NCBI GenBank assembly: GCA_963792675.1
Contig: CAWBWT010000002.1
Coordinates: 3,286,001 to 3,350,000 of the forward strand
Direction of reading: 5' to 3'
Source of the DNA: JBBROS01 sp963792675
GTDB lineage: Bacteria; Pseudomonadota; Alphaproteobacteria; Acetobacterales; Acetobacteraceae
Length of the DNA stretch: 64,000 nt
Below are positions 9,953-21,099 of the stretch, one piece after another. A program made the position numbers and the translations under genes. Each line of letters starts with the position of its first letter. Positions within the stretch are counted from its first letter, which is position 1. The notes below the pieces were generated by a model. It was not told where the DNA came from. It saw only the letters and a program-made list of their open reading frames with translations, and did not search any database.

Positions 9953-10932
9953 TCAACCCTGCTCCTCCAGCCGGACGCGCGGATCGAGCGCGGTGTAGAG
10001 CAGGTCCACCACCAGGTTGATCGCCACGAACAGCAGCACGATCAGCATCAGGTAGGCGACGATCACCGGCCGGTCGAGCAGGTTGATGCTGTCGATGATC
10101 AGCTTGCCCATGCCGGGCCAGGCGAAGATGCTTCTCGGTCACCACCGAGAAGGCGATCGTGGTGCCGAGCTCCAGCCCGACCACCGTGACGACGGGGATC
10201 ATGATGTTCTTCATCACGTGCACGCCGATGACCCGCGCCGGCGCTCAGCCCCTTGGCGCGGGCGAAGCGCACGTAGTCGGACGGCATCGCCTCGCGCACC
10301 CCGGCGCGCGTCAGGCGCATGATCAGGCTGACGTTGAACAGCGCCAGGTTGAACGCCGGCAGGATCATGTGCAGCAGGCCGTCGCGGGTCAGGAACGACC
10401 ATTGCACGCCGCACCAGCGTCGACGGTCGCGCCGCGCCCGGTGCTCGGCAGCCAGCCGAGCTGCACCGCGAACACCATGATCAGCATCAGCCCGACCCAG
10501 AACGACGGCAAGCTGAAGCCCAGGATGCTGCCGGCCATCAGCGTGCGCGACAGCAGCCCGTTCGGCTGCATCCCGGCGTAGAGCCCGGCCGGGATGCCGA
10601 CCACGATGCTGATCAGCACCGCCGCCACCGCCAGTTCCATCGTCGCCGGCAGACGCTGCAGGATCACCCGCATCGCCGGCTCGTTGAACACGAAGCTGCG
10701 TCCGAGATCGCCGTGCAGCAGCCCGCATGAGGAAGACCACGTACTGCTGCCATAACGGCTTGTCGAGCCCGAGCGCCGCGATCGCCCGCGCCCGCTCGGC
10801 CGCGTCCGCCTCGGGCGAGATCAGGATGTCGATCGGGTTGCCGATCACGTTGACGCCGACGAACACGATCACCGTCATCGCCAGCACCACGAACACGGCC
10901 TGGATCAGCCGGCGCACGAGCCATGTGGCCAT
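9953..10932 (-). pseudogene. Dipeptide/oligopeptide ABC transporter permease (DppB-like), frameshifted four times
   Basis: From the ATG at 10932 the protein starts TWLVRRLIQAVFVVLAMTV and FVGVNVIGNPIDILISPEAD. Frame changes near 10723, 10415, 10247 and 10131 connect pieces reading FNEPAMRVILQRLPATMELA, GVQWSFLTRDGLLHM, HVMKNIMIPVVTVVGLELG and IFAWPGMGKLIIDSINLLDR, ending with LYTALDPRVRLEEQG at 9953. Three changes look like an extra base and one like a missing base. All DppB landmarks are present in order, so the gene is complete in content but broken as written. No substrate-binding protein gene precedes it; the next gene upstream is divergent. Confidence 0.82.
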
Positions 10933-11132
10933 CAGGCCCGTTTGCCTCGCCGCCTCGATCTGTCCACCGTCGCGTGCCCCCGCATCATGTCCCGGCCCCT
11001 CGTTCCGCTCGGCAGCATACTCAGGTCCTGTCAGAACGGCCAACATCTCGACGCGGATTCGCGGCCTCGCCCGGTTGCCGGTCGCCAGCCGAACGGCAAT
11101 GATGCACCGATGGCCGCCGCACCCCGAAGCCG

Positions 11133-12080
11133 ATGAACCGGACGGATCCCGCCGCGATCCCGCGCTTCCCGGTATCGATCACGGCGCCCGACCTCAGGCC
11201 ATGGCGGGCCGGCAATACCGGCGTCAGCGGCTTCACCACGTTCGGCAGCGCCAAACCCGGGCCGCACATCGTGCTGACCGCGCTCATGCACGGCAACGAA
11301 ATCGCCGGCGCCGTGGTGCTCGACCGCCTGCTGCGCGCCGGCATCCGCCCGGCCCGCGGATCGCTCACCCTCGGCTTCCTGCACCTCGCCGCCTATGAGC
11401 GGTTCGACCCGGCGCAACCCACGGCGTCGCGCTTCATCGACGAGGACATGAACCGCGTCTGGGATCCGGCCGTGCTCGACGGGCCGCGCTCGAGCCTCGA
11501 GCTCGACCGGGCGCGCGAGGTGCGGCCGATCGTCGACACCGCCGACGTGCTGCTCGACCTGCATTCGATGCTGTGGCCGTCCGATCCGCTGACGCTGAGC
11601 GGAACCTCGGTGAAAGGCCGCGCGCTCGCGCTGGCCATGGGCGTCCCGGAGCTGGTGGTCGCCGACCGCGGGCACCAGACCGGTCCGCGCCTGATCGACT
11701 ACCCGCGCTTCAGCGGCGACGCGACCGCCGCCGCCGCCGTGCTGGTGGAGGCCGGGCAACATTGGCACGCCGACACCATCACCGTGATGCAGGCGGCAAT
11801 CGACGGGCTGCTGCGGCATACCGGCCTGGTGCCGGGAGCCGCGGCGCCCGCCACGGCGCCACGTTGCGCCGAGGTGACGATGGCGGTGACGGCGAGCACC
11901 TCCGGCTTCGCCTTCGTGCAGCCGTATCGCGGCGGCGACGTAGTGCCGGCGCGCAACACGCTGATCGCCCTCGACGGCGAAACCGAGATCCGCACGCCGC
12001 ACGACGATTGCCTGCTGATCATGCCGAGCCTGCGCGCGAGCCGCGGGCACACTGCGGTGCGGCTGGCGCGCTTTATCTAG
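11133..12080 (+). CDS. Succinylglutamate desuccinylase/aspartoacylase family hydrolase
   Basis: 315 residues. The zinc-binding residues of the AstE/AspA family are visible: HGNE near residues 52-55 (His and Glu ligands) and LDLHSM near residue 142 (His ligand), with EDMNRVW between them. These enzymes hydrolyse N-acyl amino acids, or related amides, by a carboxypeptidase-like mechanism. About 105 C-terminal residues form the usual small beta domain. It is transcribed away from the DppBCDF-like operon, with 200 bp between the two start codons that probably hold both promoters. An N-acyl amino acid or peptide substrate delivered by that transporter is a possible link, by inference. Confidence 0.85.
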   Translation: MNRTDPAAIPRFPVSITAPDLRPWRAGNTGVSGFTTFGSAKPGPHIVLTALMHGNEIAGAVVLDRLLRAGIRPARGSLTLGFLHLAAYERFDPAQPTASRFIDEDMNRVWDPAVLDGPRSSLELDRAREVRPIVDTADVLLDLHSMLWPSDPLTLSGTSVKGRALALAMGVPELVVADRGHQTGPRLIDYPRFSGDATAAAAVLVEAGQHWHADTITVMQAAIDGLLRHTGLVPGAAAPATAPRCAEVTMAVTASTSGFAFVQPYRGGDVVPARNTLIALDGETEIRTPHDDCLLIMPSLRASRGHTAVRLARFI

Positions 12081-12203
12081 CGGCCCTCGCCCGGAGCCCG
12101 TCACGTCGCGACTCGCCACCGGCGCTTGACCCGGCCACCGGACCGGTCAAGCTTTCCGCCCAACGTCCACAACGATGGACGGCCTCGACCGCGGGAGCGA
12201 ACC

Positions 12204-13282
12204 ATGTCCCAACCCGACCGCCGGAGTTTCCTGACGGCCGCCGCCGCCGCGCTGCCGCTGGTCGCGATTGGCCGCGCCCGCGCGCAGGAGCGGACCGCCG
12301 CCACCGTGCTGGATTTCCAGACGTCCGCCGACGTCGCCAAGGCCGAGGCGGAAGGCGAGCTGCTGTTCTACACCCATGATGGCGAGCAGGCCGCGGCCAG
12401 CGTGGTGGAGGCGTTCAGCAAGGACTTCCCCAAGATCAAGGGCAACTACGTGCGCGCCCAGAACGGCGCCCTCTACAGCAAGGTGCTGGCGGAGCGGTCG
12501 GCCGGGCGCTTCAACGTGGACGTGATCCAGTTCTCCGAAATCGGCACCGCGATCGACTTCCAGAAACGCGGCGGCTACGCCCGCCACCTCTCGCCGCAAG
12601 CCTCCGCCTACGAGGCCAAGGACCTCAGCTCCCCGCCGGGCGATTATTTCTGCACCGGCGTCACCTTCGGCGGCATCGCCTACAACACCGACAAGGTGAC
12701 GGAAGCCGATGCGCCGAAGACCTGGAAGGATCTGCTCGACCCGCGCTGGCGCAACACCATCAGCACCAAGCAGTCCACCTCCGGCATGCAATTCGTCGAG
12801 TGGTACGAGCTGCGCCGGCTCTACGGCGACGAGTACCTGGAAAGCGTTCGCCAAGCAGCGGCCGCGCGGCTTCGACTCCCGCGTGCAATTGTTCGACCGC
12901 CTGTCCAAGGGCGACGACAAGGTGTGCGCCTTGGCCGAATGGGCGGGCTACCTGCTGTATAAGGAAAAGGGCGCGCCGATCGCCTTCGTGGCGCCCCCGG
13001 ACGGCCTGCCGTCGAGCCCGCTCTGGGCCGGCGCCGTCGACCGCGCGCCGCATCCGGAGGCCGCCCGGCTGTTCATCGATTGGCTGATGTCGAACCGCGG
13101 CCAGGCGCTGTATCAGAACAACCCCTACCTTTATTACGGCTCCGTCCGCCGCGATTCACAGCCGATGCCAGGGGGCAAGCAGTTGCACGATTTCAAGCTG
13201 CTGCTGCCGACCGACATGCCGGCGTATCTCGCGAAGTCAGCCGGTGTTCACCAAGGAATGGAACGGGATGCTGGGCCTGTAA
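12204..13282 (+). pseudogene. ABC transporter substrate-binding protein, Fe(III)/thiamine/putrescine type, two frameshifts
   Basis: Starts at the ATG at 12204 after GGGAGCGA. Residues DRRSFLTAAAAALPLVAIG form a Tat-like signal peptide. The mature part reads GELLFYTHDGEQAAASVVEA and later NTDKVTEADAPKTWKDLLDP, typical of extracellular solute-binding family 1 proteins of the FbpA/AfuA group. One extra base near 12847 and one near 13236 break the frame. The restored protein continues through QRPRGFDSRVQLFDRL and WLMSNRGQALYQNNPYLYYG to FTKEWNGMLGL with a TAA at 13280-13282. That leaves nine bases before the permease ATG. Read without correction, the gene appears fused to downstream frames, which is an artefact. 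Confidence 0.85.
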
Positions 13283-13291
13283 GCCACCCGC

Positions 13292-15021
13292 ATGTCGGCC
13301 AGCCTCCCCGCCATCCCGGCGCCGCTCGCCGGAACGCCTCCAGCACGCAGAAGCTGGTTGCCGGGCCAGACCGCGGCCGGCTTGCTGGTCGCGGGCGTCG
13401 CCGCGGTGTTCGTGCTCTACCCGATCTTCTTCCTGCTGCAGGCGTCGCTCGACGTCGGCGACCCCGACGTGCGGCCGCCCACGGCCTATGGCTTCGACAA
13501 CTACGCAGCCCTGCCGAACTACGCCACCATCATGGGCAACACGCTGCTGGTCTCGTTCGCCGCGACCGTGATGGCGCTCGGCTTCGGCGTGCTCACCGCC
13601 TGGATCCTGACCCGCACCAACACGCCCGGCCGCCGCACGCTGGAGCAGTTGATGGCGGTGCCGTACTACGTCACCCCGCTGCTCGGCGCCTTCGCCTGGA
13701 GCCTATTGGGCGCGCCGGAGAGCGGATTCATCAACGTGCTGTGGCGCCGGGTCACCGGCGGGCAGGACCCGCTGCTCGACATCGGCAGCCCGCTCGGCAT
13801 TGCCTGGGTGATGGCGCTGTTCGAGGGCTCGGTCGCCTTCGTCATGATCGCCGCGGTGATGAAGTCGATGGACCCGGCGCTCGAGGAAGCAAGCCAGGTG
13901 ATCGGCGGCGGGCGGTGGCGCACCGCGCTGCGCATCACCCTGCCGCTGGTGGCGCCCGGCATCTTGGGTGCGGCGATCTTCGTGTTCGCCGAGATGCTCG
14001 GCTCGTTCTCGGCCGCCCTCGTGCTCGGCACGCCGGAGCGCTTCTACGTCGTCACGACCGCGATCTATCAGCTCGTCTCGCAATACCCGCCGCGCCTGCC
14101 GCTGGCCGCCGCCATGGGCGCTTCGCTGTTCGTGGTGATGTTCGCGATGCTTTTTTGCTACAGGCGCCTCGTCGCCCGGCGCAGCTTCGTCACCGTCGGC
14201 GGGAAAGCGTTCCGGCCGCGCGAGATGGACGTCGGCGGGCTGCGCTGGGTGCTGTTCGCGGTGTGCCTGTCCTACGTGCTGCTGTCGGTGGTGCTGCCGA
14301 TCCTGACCTTGCTGTATGCGTCGGTGCAGCGCCTCGCGGTCGCGTTCCCGGCGGCGGCCAACTTCACGCTCGACAATTACCGGATGGCCGGGTCGATGAA
14401 TGCGGTGCGCTCGGCGATGGGCAACAGCCTGCTGCTCGGGGTGCTGACGGCGACGATCGGCGTCGCACTCACCGGCCTGCTGTCCTGGATCATCCAGCGC
14501 AGCCGGCTGCCGGGCCGCGGCGCGCTCGAATACGTCGTGATGTTCCCGCAGGCGGTGCCGCGGCTGGTGTTCGCGTTCGGCATGATGTGGGCCTGGGTGG
14601 TGTTCCCGATCCCGATCTACGGCACGTTCTGGATCCTGCTCATCGCTTACCTGACGGTGTTCCTGCCGCTCGGCGTTCGCACCATCTCGGGCGTGCTGCT
14701 GCAGCTCGACAAGAGCCTCGAGGAGTGCGGCCAGGTCTGCGGCGCGCCTTGGGCGTATCGCATCCGCACCATCACCATGCCGCTGCTGCGGCCCGGCCTG
14801 TTGGCGGCGTGGCTGCTGCTGTTCGTCGCCAGCGTGCGGGAGCTGGGCGCCTCGATCCTGCTGATGGGGCCGTCGTCCAAGGTGCTGACCCCGGCGATCG
14901 TCGAGAGCTGGTTCGGCAGTTCGTCGGAGCTCACGGCCGCGATGGCGCTGATCCAGACCGCGGTCGTCGGCCTCGCCATGCTGGTGTTCCTGGCGCTGAC
15001 CCGCCGCGCCGGGCGCCGGGC

Positions 15022-15025
<4 letters not shown>
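13292..15025 (+). CDS. ABC transporter permease, two-domain Fe(III)/thiamine type
   Basis: 577 residues with about 12 membrane segments in two homologous halves, as in FbpB/AfuB/ThiP-like permeases. Each half has a binding-protein-dependent EAA loop: EEASQVIGGGRWRTALRITL near residue 200 and EECGQVCGAPWAYRIRTITM near residue 476. These loops contact the ATPase encoded next. The protein would form the whole membrane channel by itself. Substrate specificity (ferric iron, thiamine, a polyamine or a small organic acid) cannot be set from sequence. The stop overlaps the GTG of the ATPase gene (GTGA), showing translational coupling. Confidence 0.92.
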
Positions 15026-16146
<1,121 letters not shown>

Positions 16147-16188
16147 ATTGCAAGCAGCACGCTGCGCTGCAGCAATCCGGAGACGACC

Positions 16189-16767
16189 ATGCCTTTGAGC
16201 GAACCCGTGGCGCGCGAACCCCTGCACCGCCGCGCGATCGAGATGATCGGCTACCAGCGCGAGGACGGCCTCTACGACATCGAGGCGCATCTGGTGGACA
16301 CCAAGAGCTACGCCTTCGACAACCACGATCGCGGCACCGTCCATCCCGGCACGCCGCTGCACGGCATGCTGGCGCGGATGACGATCGACGAGGACATGCT
16401 GATCGTCGCCTTCGAGGCCGATACCGAGTTCAGCCCCTACAGCATCTGCCCGCAGGCCGCGCCCAACTTCGCCCGCTTGGCCGGCCTCCGCGTCGGCCGT
16501 GGCTTCACCAAGGCGGCCAACGAGCGGATCGGCGGCGTGCACGGCTGCACGCATTTGCGCGAGTTGCTGGGGCAGATGGGCACGGTGGCGTTCCAGACGC
16601 TGTATTCGAAGCGCGTCAAGCGCGACGGCACGCCCAATGCCGAGACGACGAGCGAGCAGGAGTCGGCGCCCCCGCGCCGGCCGGCCAATCTGGGAACCTG
16701 CTTGGCCTACGCGCCGACCAGTCCGGTGGTGAAACGCGCTTGGCCGGACTTCTACACCGGCGCCTGA
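16189..16767 (+). CDS. DUF2889 domain-containing protein
   Basis: 192 residues. The block RRAIEMIGYQREDGLYDIE with HLVDTKSYAF, then HGMLARMTIDEDMLIVAFEA and GVHGCTHLRELLGQMGTVAFQ are the conserved parts of the DUF2889 family, whose function is unknown. The invariant Cys-Thr-His near residue 124 could be catalytic or metal-binding, which is speculation. It starts 42 bp after the ATPase gene and may ride on that transcript. Its last 16 bases overlap the end of bolA on the other strand. Confidence 0.85.
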   Translation: MPLSEPVAREPLHRRAIEMIGYQREDGLYDIEAHLVDTKSYAFDNHDRGTVHPGTPLHGMLARMTIDEDMLIVAFEADTEFSPYSICPQAAPNFARLAGLRVGRGFTKAANERIGGVHGCTHLRELLGQMGTVAFQTLYSKRVKRDGTPNAETTSEQESAPPRRPANLGTCLAYAPTSPVVKRAWPDFYTGA

Positions 16768-17057
16768 TGCTCCGCGGGCGTACGCAGCACCAGCGACAGT
16801 GCGTGCAGCCCGGCGTCGAACTCCCCGGCCAGGGCCTGGTTGACCAACCGGTGGCGTCCGACCCGGCCCAGCCCCTCGAACCGCGGCGACACGACCAGCA
16901 CATTGTAGTGCGTCTGGCCGCCCGCTGCCGCGCCGGAGTGGCCGGCATGGCGAGCACTGTCGTCCACCACCTCGAGCCGGGTCGGGGTCAGTTCCTGGGT
17001 CAGAACATGGCGGATGCGGTCGGCGCGGTCGGGTGAGGTCGTCATGCTCCATCTCAT
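16752..17057 (-). CDS. BolA family protein
   Basis: 101 residues from the ATG at 17057, preceded by GGGA at suitable distance; an ATG at 17045 would give 97. RADRIRHVLTQEL and HYNVLVVSPRFEGLGRVGRHRLVNQALA are the BolA core, with the conserved FxGxxxxxRHxxVxxAL pattern carrying the invariant His. BolA proteins act with monothiol glutaredoxins in iron-sulfur cluster handling and in stress regulation. The gene is divergent from the J-domain protein gene at 17160, an order common in alphaproteobacteria. An Ala/Gly-rich insertion (HAGHSGAAAGGQTHY) precedes the core. Confidence 0.9.
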   Translation of the reverse strand: MRWSMTTSPDRADRIRHVLTQELTPTRLEVVDDSARHAGHSGAAAGGQTHYNVLVVSPRFEGLGRVGRHRLVNQALAGEFDAGLHALSLVLRTPAEHQAPV

Positions 17058-17159
17058 GTAGTCGTCCCGCGGCGGCTGGCCAAGCCGCGACACGTCATTG
17101 CACCCCAGGCATCTCGCCCACTTGCCCCCCGGCCTAACCAGAGCACATATTCCTGCACG

Positions 17160-17748
17160 ATGACCCGACGCACCCCGCGACCCCGGGCCTACGCGCCCGA
17201 CCCGGCGGCGACGCCGGGCCGACACTGCGACAGCCCCGGCTGTCCGGTGGCAGGCGAGTATCGCGCCCCGAAATCCCGCTCGTCCGCTGAACGAGTACCA
17301 CTGGTTCTGCCTGGAGCACGTCCGCGCCTACAACCTGGCTTGGGACTACTACAAAGGCATGACCCCAGGGCAGATCGAGGCCGAGACACGGCGCGATACG
17401 GCCTGGGGCCGGCCCACCTGGCCGCTCGGCAGCCTCGGCCGGCAAACGTTCGACGAGACCCAGATCCAGGACCCGCTGCAGTTGCTGGCCACCGGGCGCA
17501 TCAACCGCGACAAGCCCAAGCCCGGCACCCCGGCCGAGATGCGGGAGCCGATCCGGACGCTGGGGCTCGAATGGCCGGTCTCGCTCGACGCGCTCAAGAC
17601 CCGCTACAAGGAACTGGCCAAGCGCCACCATCCGGATGCGAATGGCGGCGACCGCGCGGCGGAGGAGCGGTTGAAGTCGATCAACCTCGCCTACGCCGCC
17701 GTGCGCCACTATTTGACCGACACGCCGCGGATGGCCGCCGCCGGCTGA
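17160..17748 (+). pseudogene. J-domain protein with N-terminal Cys/His motif, one frameshift
   Basis: The first frame, from the ATG at 17160, gives TRRTPRPRAYAPDP and HCDSPGCPVAGEYRAPKSR. Near 17283 one extra base shifts the frame, and the rest reads LNEYHWFCLEHVRAYNLAWD, a middle region, then TLGLEWPVSLDALKTRYKEL and KRHHPDANGGD, a J domain with HPD at about 17629-17637, and ends at 17748. The joined product is about 195 residues. The CX4C ... CX2H set would make a small zinc site. J domains stimulate Hsp70 ATPase. The position between bolA and cobS is conserved in alphaproteobacteria, but its client is unknown to me. Confidence 0.8.
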
Positions 17749-17841
17749 GCTTTCGCAATGCAGCGGAACGGGACTAGAGTGCGAGGCGTTTTCGCCACTG
17801 GGTGCCGGGCTGCCGCAACAGAAACAGGACATTCGAGGCTT

Positions 17842-18861
17842 ATGAACAATATCGCTGCCCTCGCCGACGCGCGCTCGACGCCAACCTCGGCCATCAACGT
17901 GCCGGACACGTCGGTCAATGCGCGAGAGCAGTTCGGCATCGACGTCGACATGCAGGTGCCGGCCTTCTCGGTCCGCACCGAGCACGTGCCGGACATCGAC
18001 ACCACCTACAAGTTCGACCGCGAGACCACGCTCGCGATCCTGGCCGGGTTCAGCTTCAACCGCCGGGTCATGATCCAGGGCTACCACGGCACCGGGAAGT
18101 CGACCCATATCGAGCAGGTCGCGGCGCGGCTGAACTGGCCCTGCATCCGCGTCAACCTCGACAGCCACATCAGCCGCATCGACCTGATCGGCAAGGACGC
18201 CATCGTCCTCAAGGACGGCAAGCAGATCACCGAGTTCCGCGAGGGCATCCTGCCCTGGGCGCTGCAGCATGCCTGCGCCCTGGTGTTCGACGAGTACGAC
18301 GCCGGCCGGCCGGACGTGATGTTCGTCATCCAGCGCGTGCTGGAGGTCGAAGGGCGGCTGACGCTGCTCGACCAGAACCGGGTCATCCGCCCGCACCCGA
18401 GCTTCCGGCTGTTCGCGACCGCCAACACGGTCGGCCTCGGCGACACGACCGGGCTCTATCACGGCACGCAGCAGATCAACCAGGGCCAGATGGACCGCTG
18501 GAACATCGTCGCCACGCTGAACTACCTGCCGCATGCGCAGGAGACGGCGATCGTGCTGGCCAAGATGGGCGTCGACGCCGACCGACAAGGCGATGAAGAA
18601 GCAGGTCGAGAGCATGGTGGCGCTGGCCGACCTCACCCGCGCCGGCTTCATCAACGGCGACATCAGCACCGTGATGTCGCCGCGCACGGTGATGACCTGG
18701 GCCGACAACGCCCGCATCTTCAAGGATGTCGGCTTCGCCTTCCGGCTGACCTTCCTCAACAAGTGCGACGAGGCCGAGCGCAGCACGGTGGCCGAATACT
18801 ACCAGCGCTGCTTCAACGAGGAGCTGCCGACCGGGCTGCTGGCGCCCGCAAGGGCCTCTGA
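17842..18861 (+). pseudogene. cobS: Aerobic cobaltochelatase subunit CobS, frameshifted
   Basis: ATG at 17842. AAA+ ATPase motifs are clear: Walker A GYHGTGKSTHIEQ near residue 80, LVFDEYDAGRPDVMF (Walker B region) and FRLFATANTVGLGDTTGLYHG. Near 18580 one extra base shifts the frame; the continuation reads AMKKQVESMVALADLTRAG and TFLNKCDEAERSTVAEYYQR. A compensating change near 18845 seems to restore the original frame, which ends RKGL at 18861 and shares one base with the cobT ATG. CobS, CobT and CobN together insert cobalt into hydrogenobyrinate a,c-diamide in oxygen-dependent cobalamin synthesis. cobN is not in the window. Confidence 0.92.
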
Positions 18862-20762
18862 TGAGCGGCAGCGGCAGCGGCAGCGCGCAGCAAGGACAAC
18901 AGCCGGACCGAGGACTTCAAGCGCGCCACCGCCGGCGCGCTGCGCGCCATCGCGCAGGAGAGCGACGTGCAGGTCGCGTTCCAGCCCGGCCCGTCCGGCC
19001 TCGTCGGCAAGCGCGCCCGCCTGCCGCTGCCGACCCGCGCCCTGCCGCCGGCCGAGATGGCCAAGCTGCGCGGCGCCGCCGACAGCGTGGCCCTGCGCCT
19101 GCGCCACCACGACGACGCCGTCCACGCCGCCCGCAGCCCCGGCCGCCGCGAGGCCAAGGACGTCTACGACGCGCTCGAGCAGGCCCGGGTCGAGGTGGTC
19201 GGCGGCGAGCACATGGCCGGCGTCGCCGCCAACCTGCGCGCCCGGCTGAACGAGGAGTGCGAGGCCGAGGGCTTCGACCGCATGACCCGCAAGGACCAGC
19301 TGCCGCTGCCGGCCGCGCTGTCCCTGCTGGCGCGCGAGCGCATGTCCGGCCAGCCCTCCCCGGCCGCCGCCACCAGGATCCTGGAAGCCTGGCGCGGCAC
19401 GCTGGGCGACGAGGCCGAGCAGGCGCTGGCCGAGATGGCGACCGCGCAGCACGACCAGCACGGCTTCACCCGCGCCGCCCGCAAGCTGCTGGCCGCGCTC
19501 GACCTGGCCGAGGCCGAGATCGAGAGCGAGCCCGACGACCAGACCGACGAAGGCGAGGAGGGCGGCGAGCAGGCCGGCAGCCAGGACAACGCCGAGCAGA
19601 CCGAGGGCGACAGCCAGAGCGACGCGGAAAGCATGCTCGGCGCCCAGCCCGAGCAGATGGAGGGCGACAGCAGCGACGACCAGGGCGACGACGACGCCGA
19701 GGAGGACGCCGCCGCCGCCGACGGCGAGGACCGGCCCGGCGGCCCGCAGCAGCGGCGCGAGAAGCCGGTCCCCGACGACCACCAAGCCTACCGCGCCTAT
19801 ACCCGCGCACAACGACGAGGAGATCTCGGCCGAGGACCTCTGCGACCCCGAGGAGCTGACCCGCCTGCGCCAGCAGCTCGACCAGCAGCTCCAGCACCTG
19901 CAGGGCGTGGTCAGCAAGCTCGCCAACCGCCTGCAGCGCCGGCTGATGGCGCAGCAGACAGCGCGCCTGGGAGTTCGACCTCGAGGAAGGCATGCTCGAC
20001 GCCGGCCGCCTGGCCCGCATCATCGTCAACCCGCTGCTGAGCCTGTCCTACAAGCGCGAGCGCGAGACCGACTTCCGCGACACCGTCGTCACCCTGCTGA
20101 TCGACAATTCCGGCTCGCATGCGCGGCCGGCCGATCACGGTCGCCGCCATGTGCGGCGACATCCTGGCCCGCACGCTGGAGCGCTGCGCGGTCAAGGTCG
20201 AGATGCTCGGCTTCACCACCCGCGCCTGGAAGGGCGGCCAGTCGCCGCGAGCGCTGGGTGCAGGACGGCAAGCCGCGCAACCCCGGCCGGCTGAACGACC
20301 TGCGCCACATCATCTACAAGTCCGCCGACGCGCCCTGGCGCCGGGCCCGCAAGAACCTCGGCCTGATGCTGCGCGAGGGCCTGCTGAAGGAGAACATCGA
20401 CGGCGAGGCGCTGCTCTGGGCCTATCGCCGCCTGGTCGGCCGCCCCGAGCACCGCCGCATCCTGATGGTCATCAGCGACGGCGCGCCGGTCGACGACAGC
20501 ACGCTGTCGCGTCAACCCCGGCAACTACCTGGAAAAGCACCTGCGCCAGGTGATCCACGAGATCGAGAGCCGCGACCAGGTCGAGCTGATCGCCATCGGC
20601 ATCGGCCACGACGTGACCCGCTATTACCGCCGCGCCGTGACCATCGTGGACGCCGAGGAGCTGGGCGGCACGGTGATGAAGAAGCTCGCCGAGCTGTTCG
20701 ACGAGGACGCGGCGGCAAGCTGGGCCCGCGCCGCCGCCGAGCGCGCGCCGATCGTGGCCTAG
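18861..20762 (+). pseudogene. cobT: Aerobic cobaltochelatase subunit CobT, six frameshifts
   Basis: Starts at 18861 (TGATG junction with cobS) and ends at 20762. The order of CobT is complete: an N-terminal region (RTEDFKRATAGALRAIAQES), a long helical part, an acidic low-complexity linker at about 19510-19750, and a C-terminal von Willebrand A domain with MIDAS sequence DNSGS(M)RGRP, then RRILMVISDGAPVDDSTLS. Six changes, near 18886, 19807, 19963, 20118, 20250 and 20510, each move the frame by one extra base; for example TCGCATGCGC where TCGATGCGC restores DNSGSMRG. CobT pairs with CobS in the AAA+ complex that drives CobN. All six having the same sign argues for sequencing error. Confidence 0.9.
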
Positions 20763-20864
20763 CGTCCCGGATCCTGACAGGAGCGTCCCGTGCGTCAGGT
20801 GGATCGGCCCGGCAACGCCCTTCCCGCGATAACGAAACCTGACAGGCACAAAGGTCGCTTTCCC

Positions 20865-20893
20865 TTGCACTGGCGCGGGTCAGGCACCATTCT
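20865..20893 (+). promoter_or_regulatory. Possible promoter of the 20930 short gene
   Basis: TTGCAC at 20865-20870 followed after 17 bases by CATTCT at 20888-20893 is a passable sigma-70-type pair. A transcript starting near 20900 would have a short leader before the ribosome-binding site at 20915. The -10 match is weak. The rest of 20763-20914 holds two copies of CCTGACAGG and no gene that I can see. Confidence 0.3.
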
Positions 20894-20914
20894 TCTGTCA
20901 TCCGAAACTTACTG

Positions 20915-20928
20915 AAAGGAGGTGATCC
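20915..20928 (+). promoter_or_regulatory. Extended Shine-Dalgarno sequence
   Basis: AAAGGAGGTGATCC is complementary along its whole length to the 3' end of 16S rRNA (GGATCACCTCCTTT), far beyond the usual 4-6 bases. GGAGG ends seven bases before the GTG at 20930. Such a site should bind 30S subunits very strongly. Confidence 0.8.
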
Positions 20929-20929
20929 A

Positions 20930-21001
20930 GTGTCTCATCGTTCGAGCCATCTGTCCGCTGCCGTGACCTGGACGCCCGCACACACGGTCGTCCTCGGCTA
21001 A
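20930..21001 (+). CDS. 23-residue peptide of unknown function (leader-type small gene)
   Basis: GTG start at 20930, TAA stop at 20999-21001. The peptide begins MSHRSSHLSAAV, has a central TWTP, and ends AHTVVLG. I do not recognise it. It has three His, three Ser and one Trp but no membrane segment. The start is set by the extended Shine-Dalgarno sequence. The TAA runs into a hairpin whose loop could pair with that Shine-Dalgarno sequence, and a strong terminator follows, so the unit of about 200 bases ends before any same-strand gene. It may act as a small protein, as a cis-regulated leader, or mainly as an RNA. Confidence 0.55.
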   Translation: MSHRSSHLSAAVTWTPAHTVVLG

Positions 21002-21030
21002 AGCCGCATCACCTTCGGCTTATCGAGCCA
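20999..21030 (+). promoter_or_regulatory. Alternative hairpins with anti-Shine-Dalgarno loop
   Basis: AAGCCG (21001-21006) and CGGCTT (21016-21021) form a 6-bp stem with the nine-base loop CATCACCTT. ATCACCT in that loop is the exact complement of AGGTGAT in the Shine-Dalgarno sequence at 20915-20928 and resembles the 16S tail itself. GGCT at 21017-21020 can pair instead with AGCC at 21026-21029, so two exclusive structures are possible. The stop codon of the peptide lies at the base of the first stem. Confidence 0.5.
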
Positions 21031-21063
21031 ACGTCCGGCAGTTCTTGGACTGTCGAACATGGG

Positions 21064-21099
21064 AAGGCCCGGGGCACCTGCCCCGGGCCTTCTGTGTTT
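21064..21099 (+). terminator. Strong hairpin terminator, probably used from both sides
   Basis: AAGGCCCGGGGCA and TGCCCCGGGCCTT form a perfect 13-bp stem with a CC loop at 21064-21091, followed by CTGTGTTT. It ends the short gene at 20930 and lies directly after the stop of the leftward gene at 21099, so it can serve both. Confidence 0.85.

Noticed and set aside
19510..19750. A tandem repeat or inserted element in cobT.
   Set aside because: It is the acidic Asp/Glu/Gln-rich linker normal for CobT, low in complexity but without a repeat unit.
18861..20762. Programmed ribosomal frameshifting in cobT.
   Set aside because: Six shifts of the same sign, none at a recognisable slippery heptamer or with a consistent downstream structure, are not plausible as programmed events.
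20914..20930. A fragment of 16S rRNA on the minus strand.
   Set aside because: Only 17 bases match the 16S tail, with no flanking rRNA sequence. The match is explained by Shine-Dalgarno complementarity at correct spacing from a GTG.
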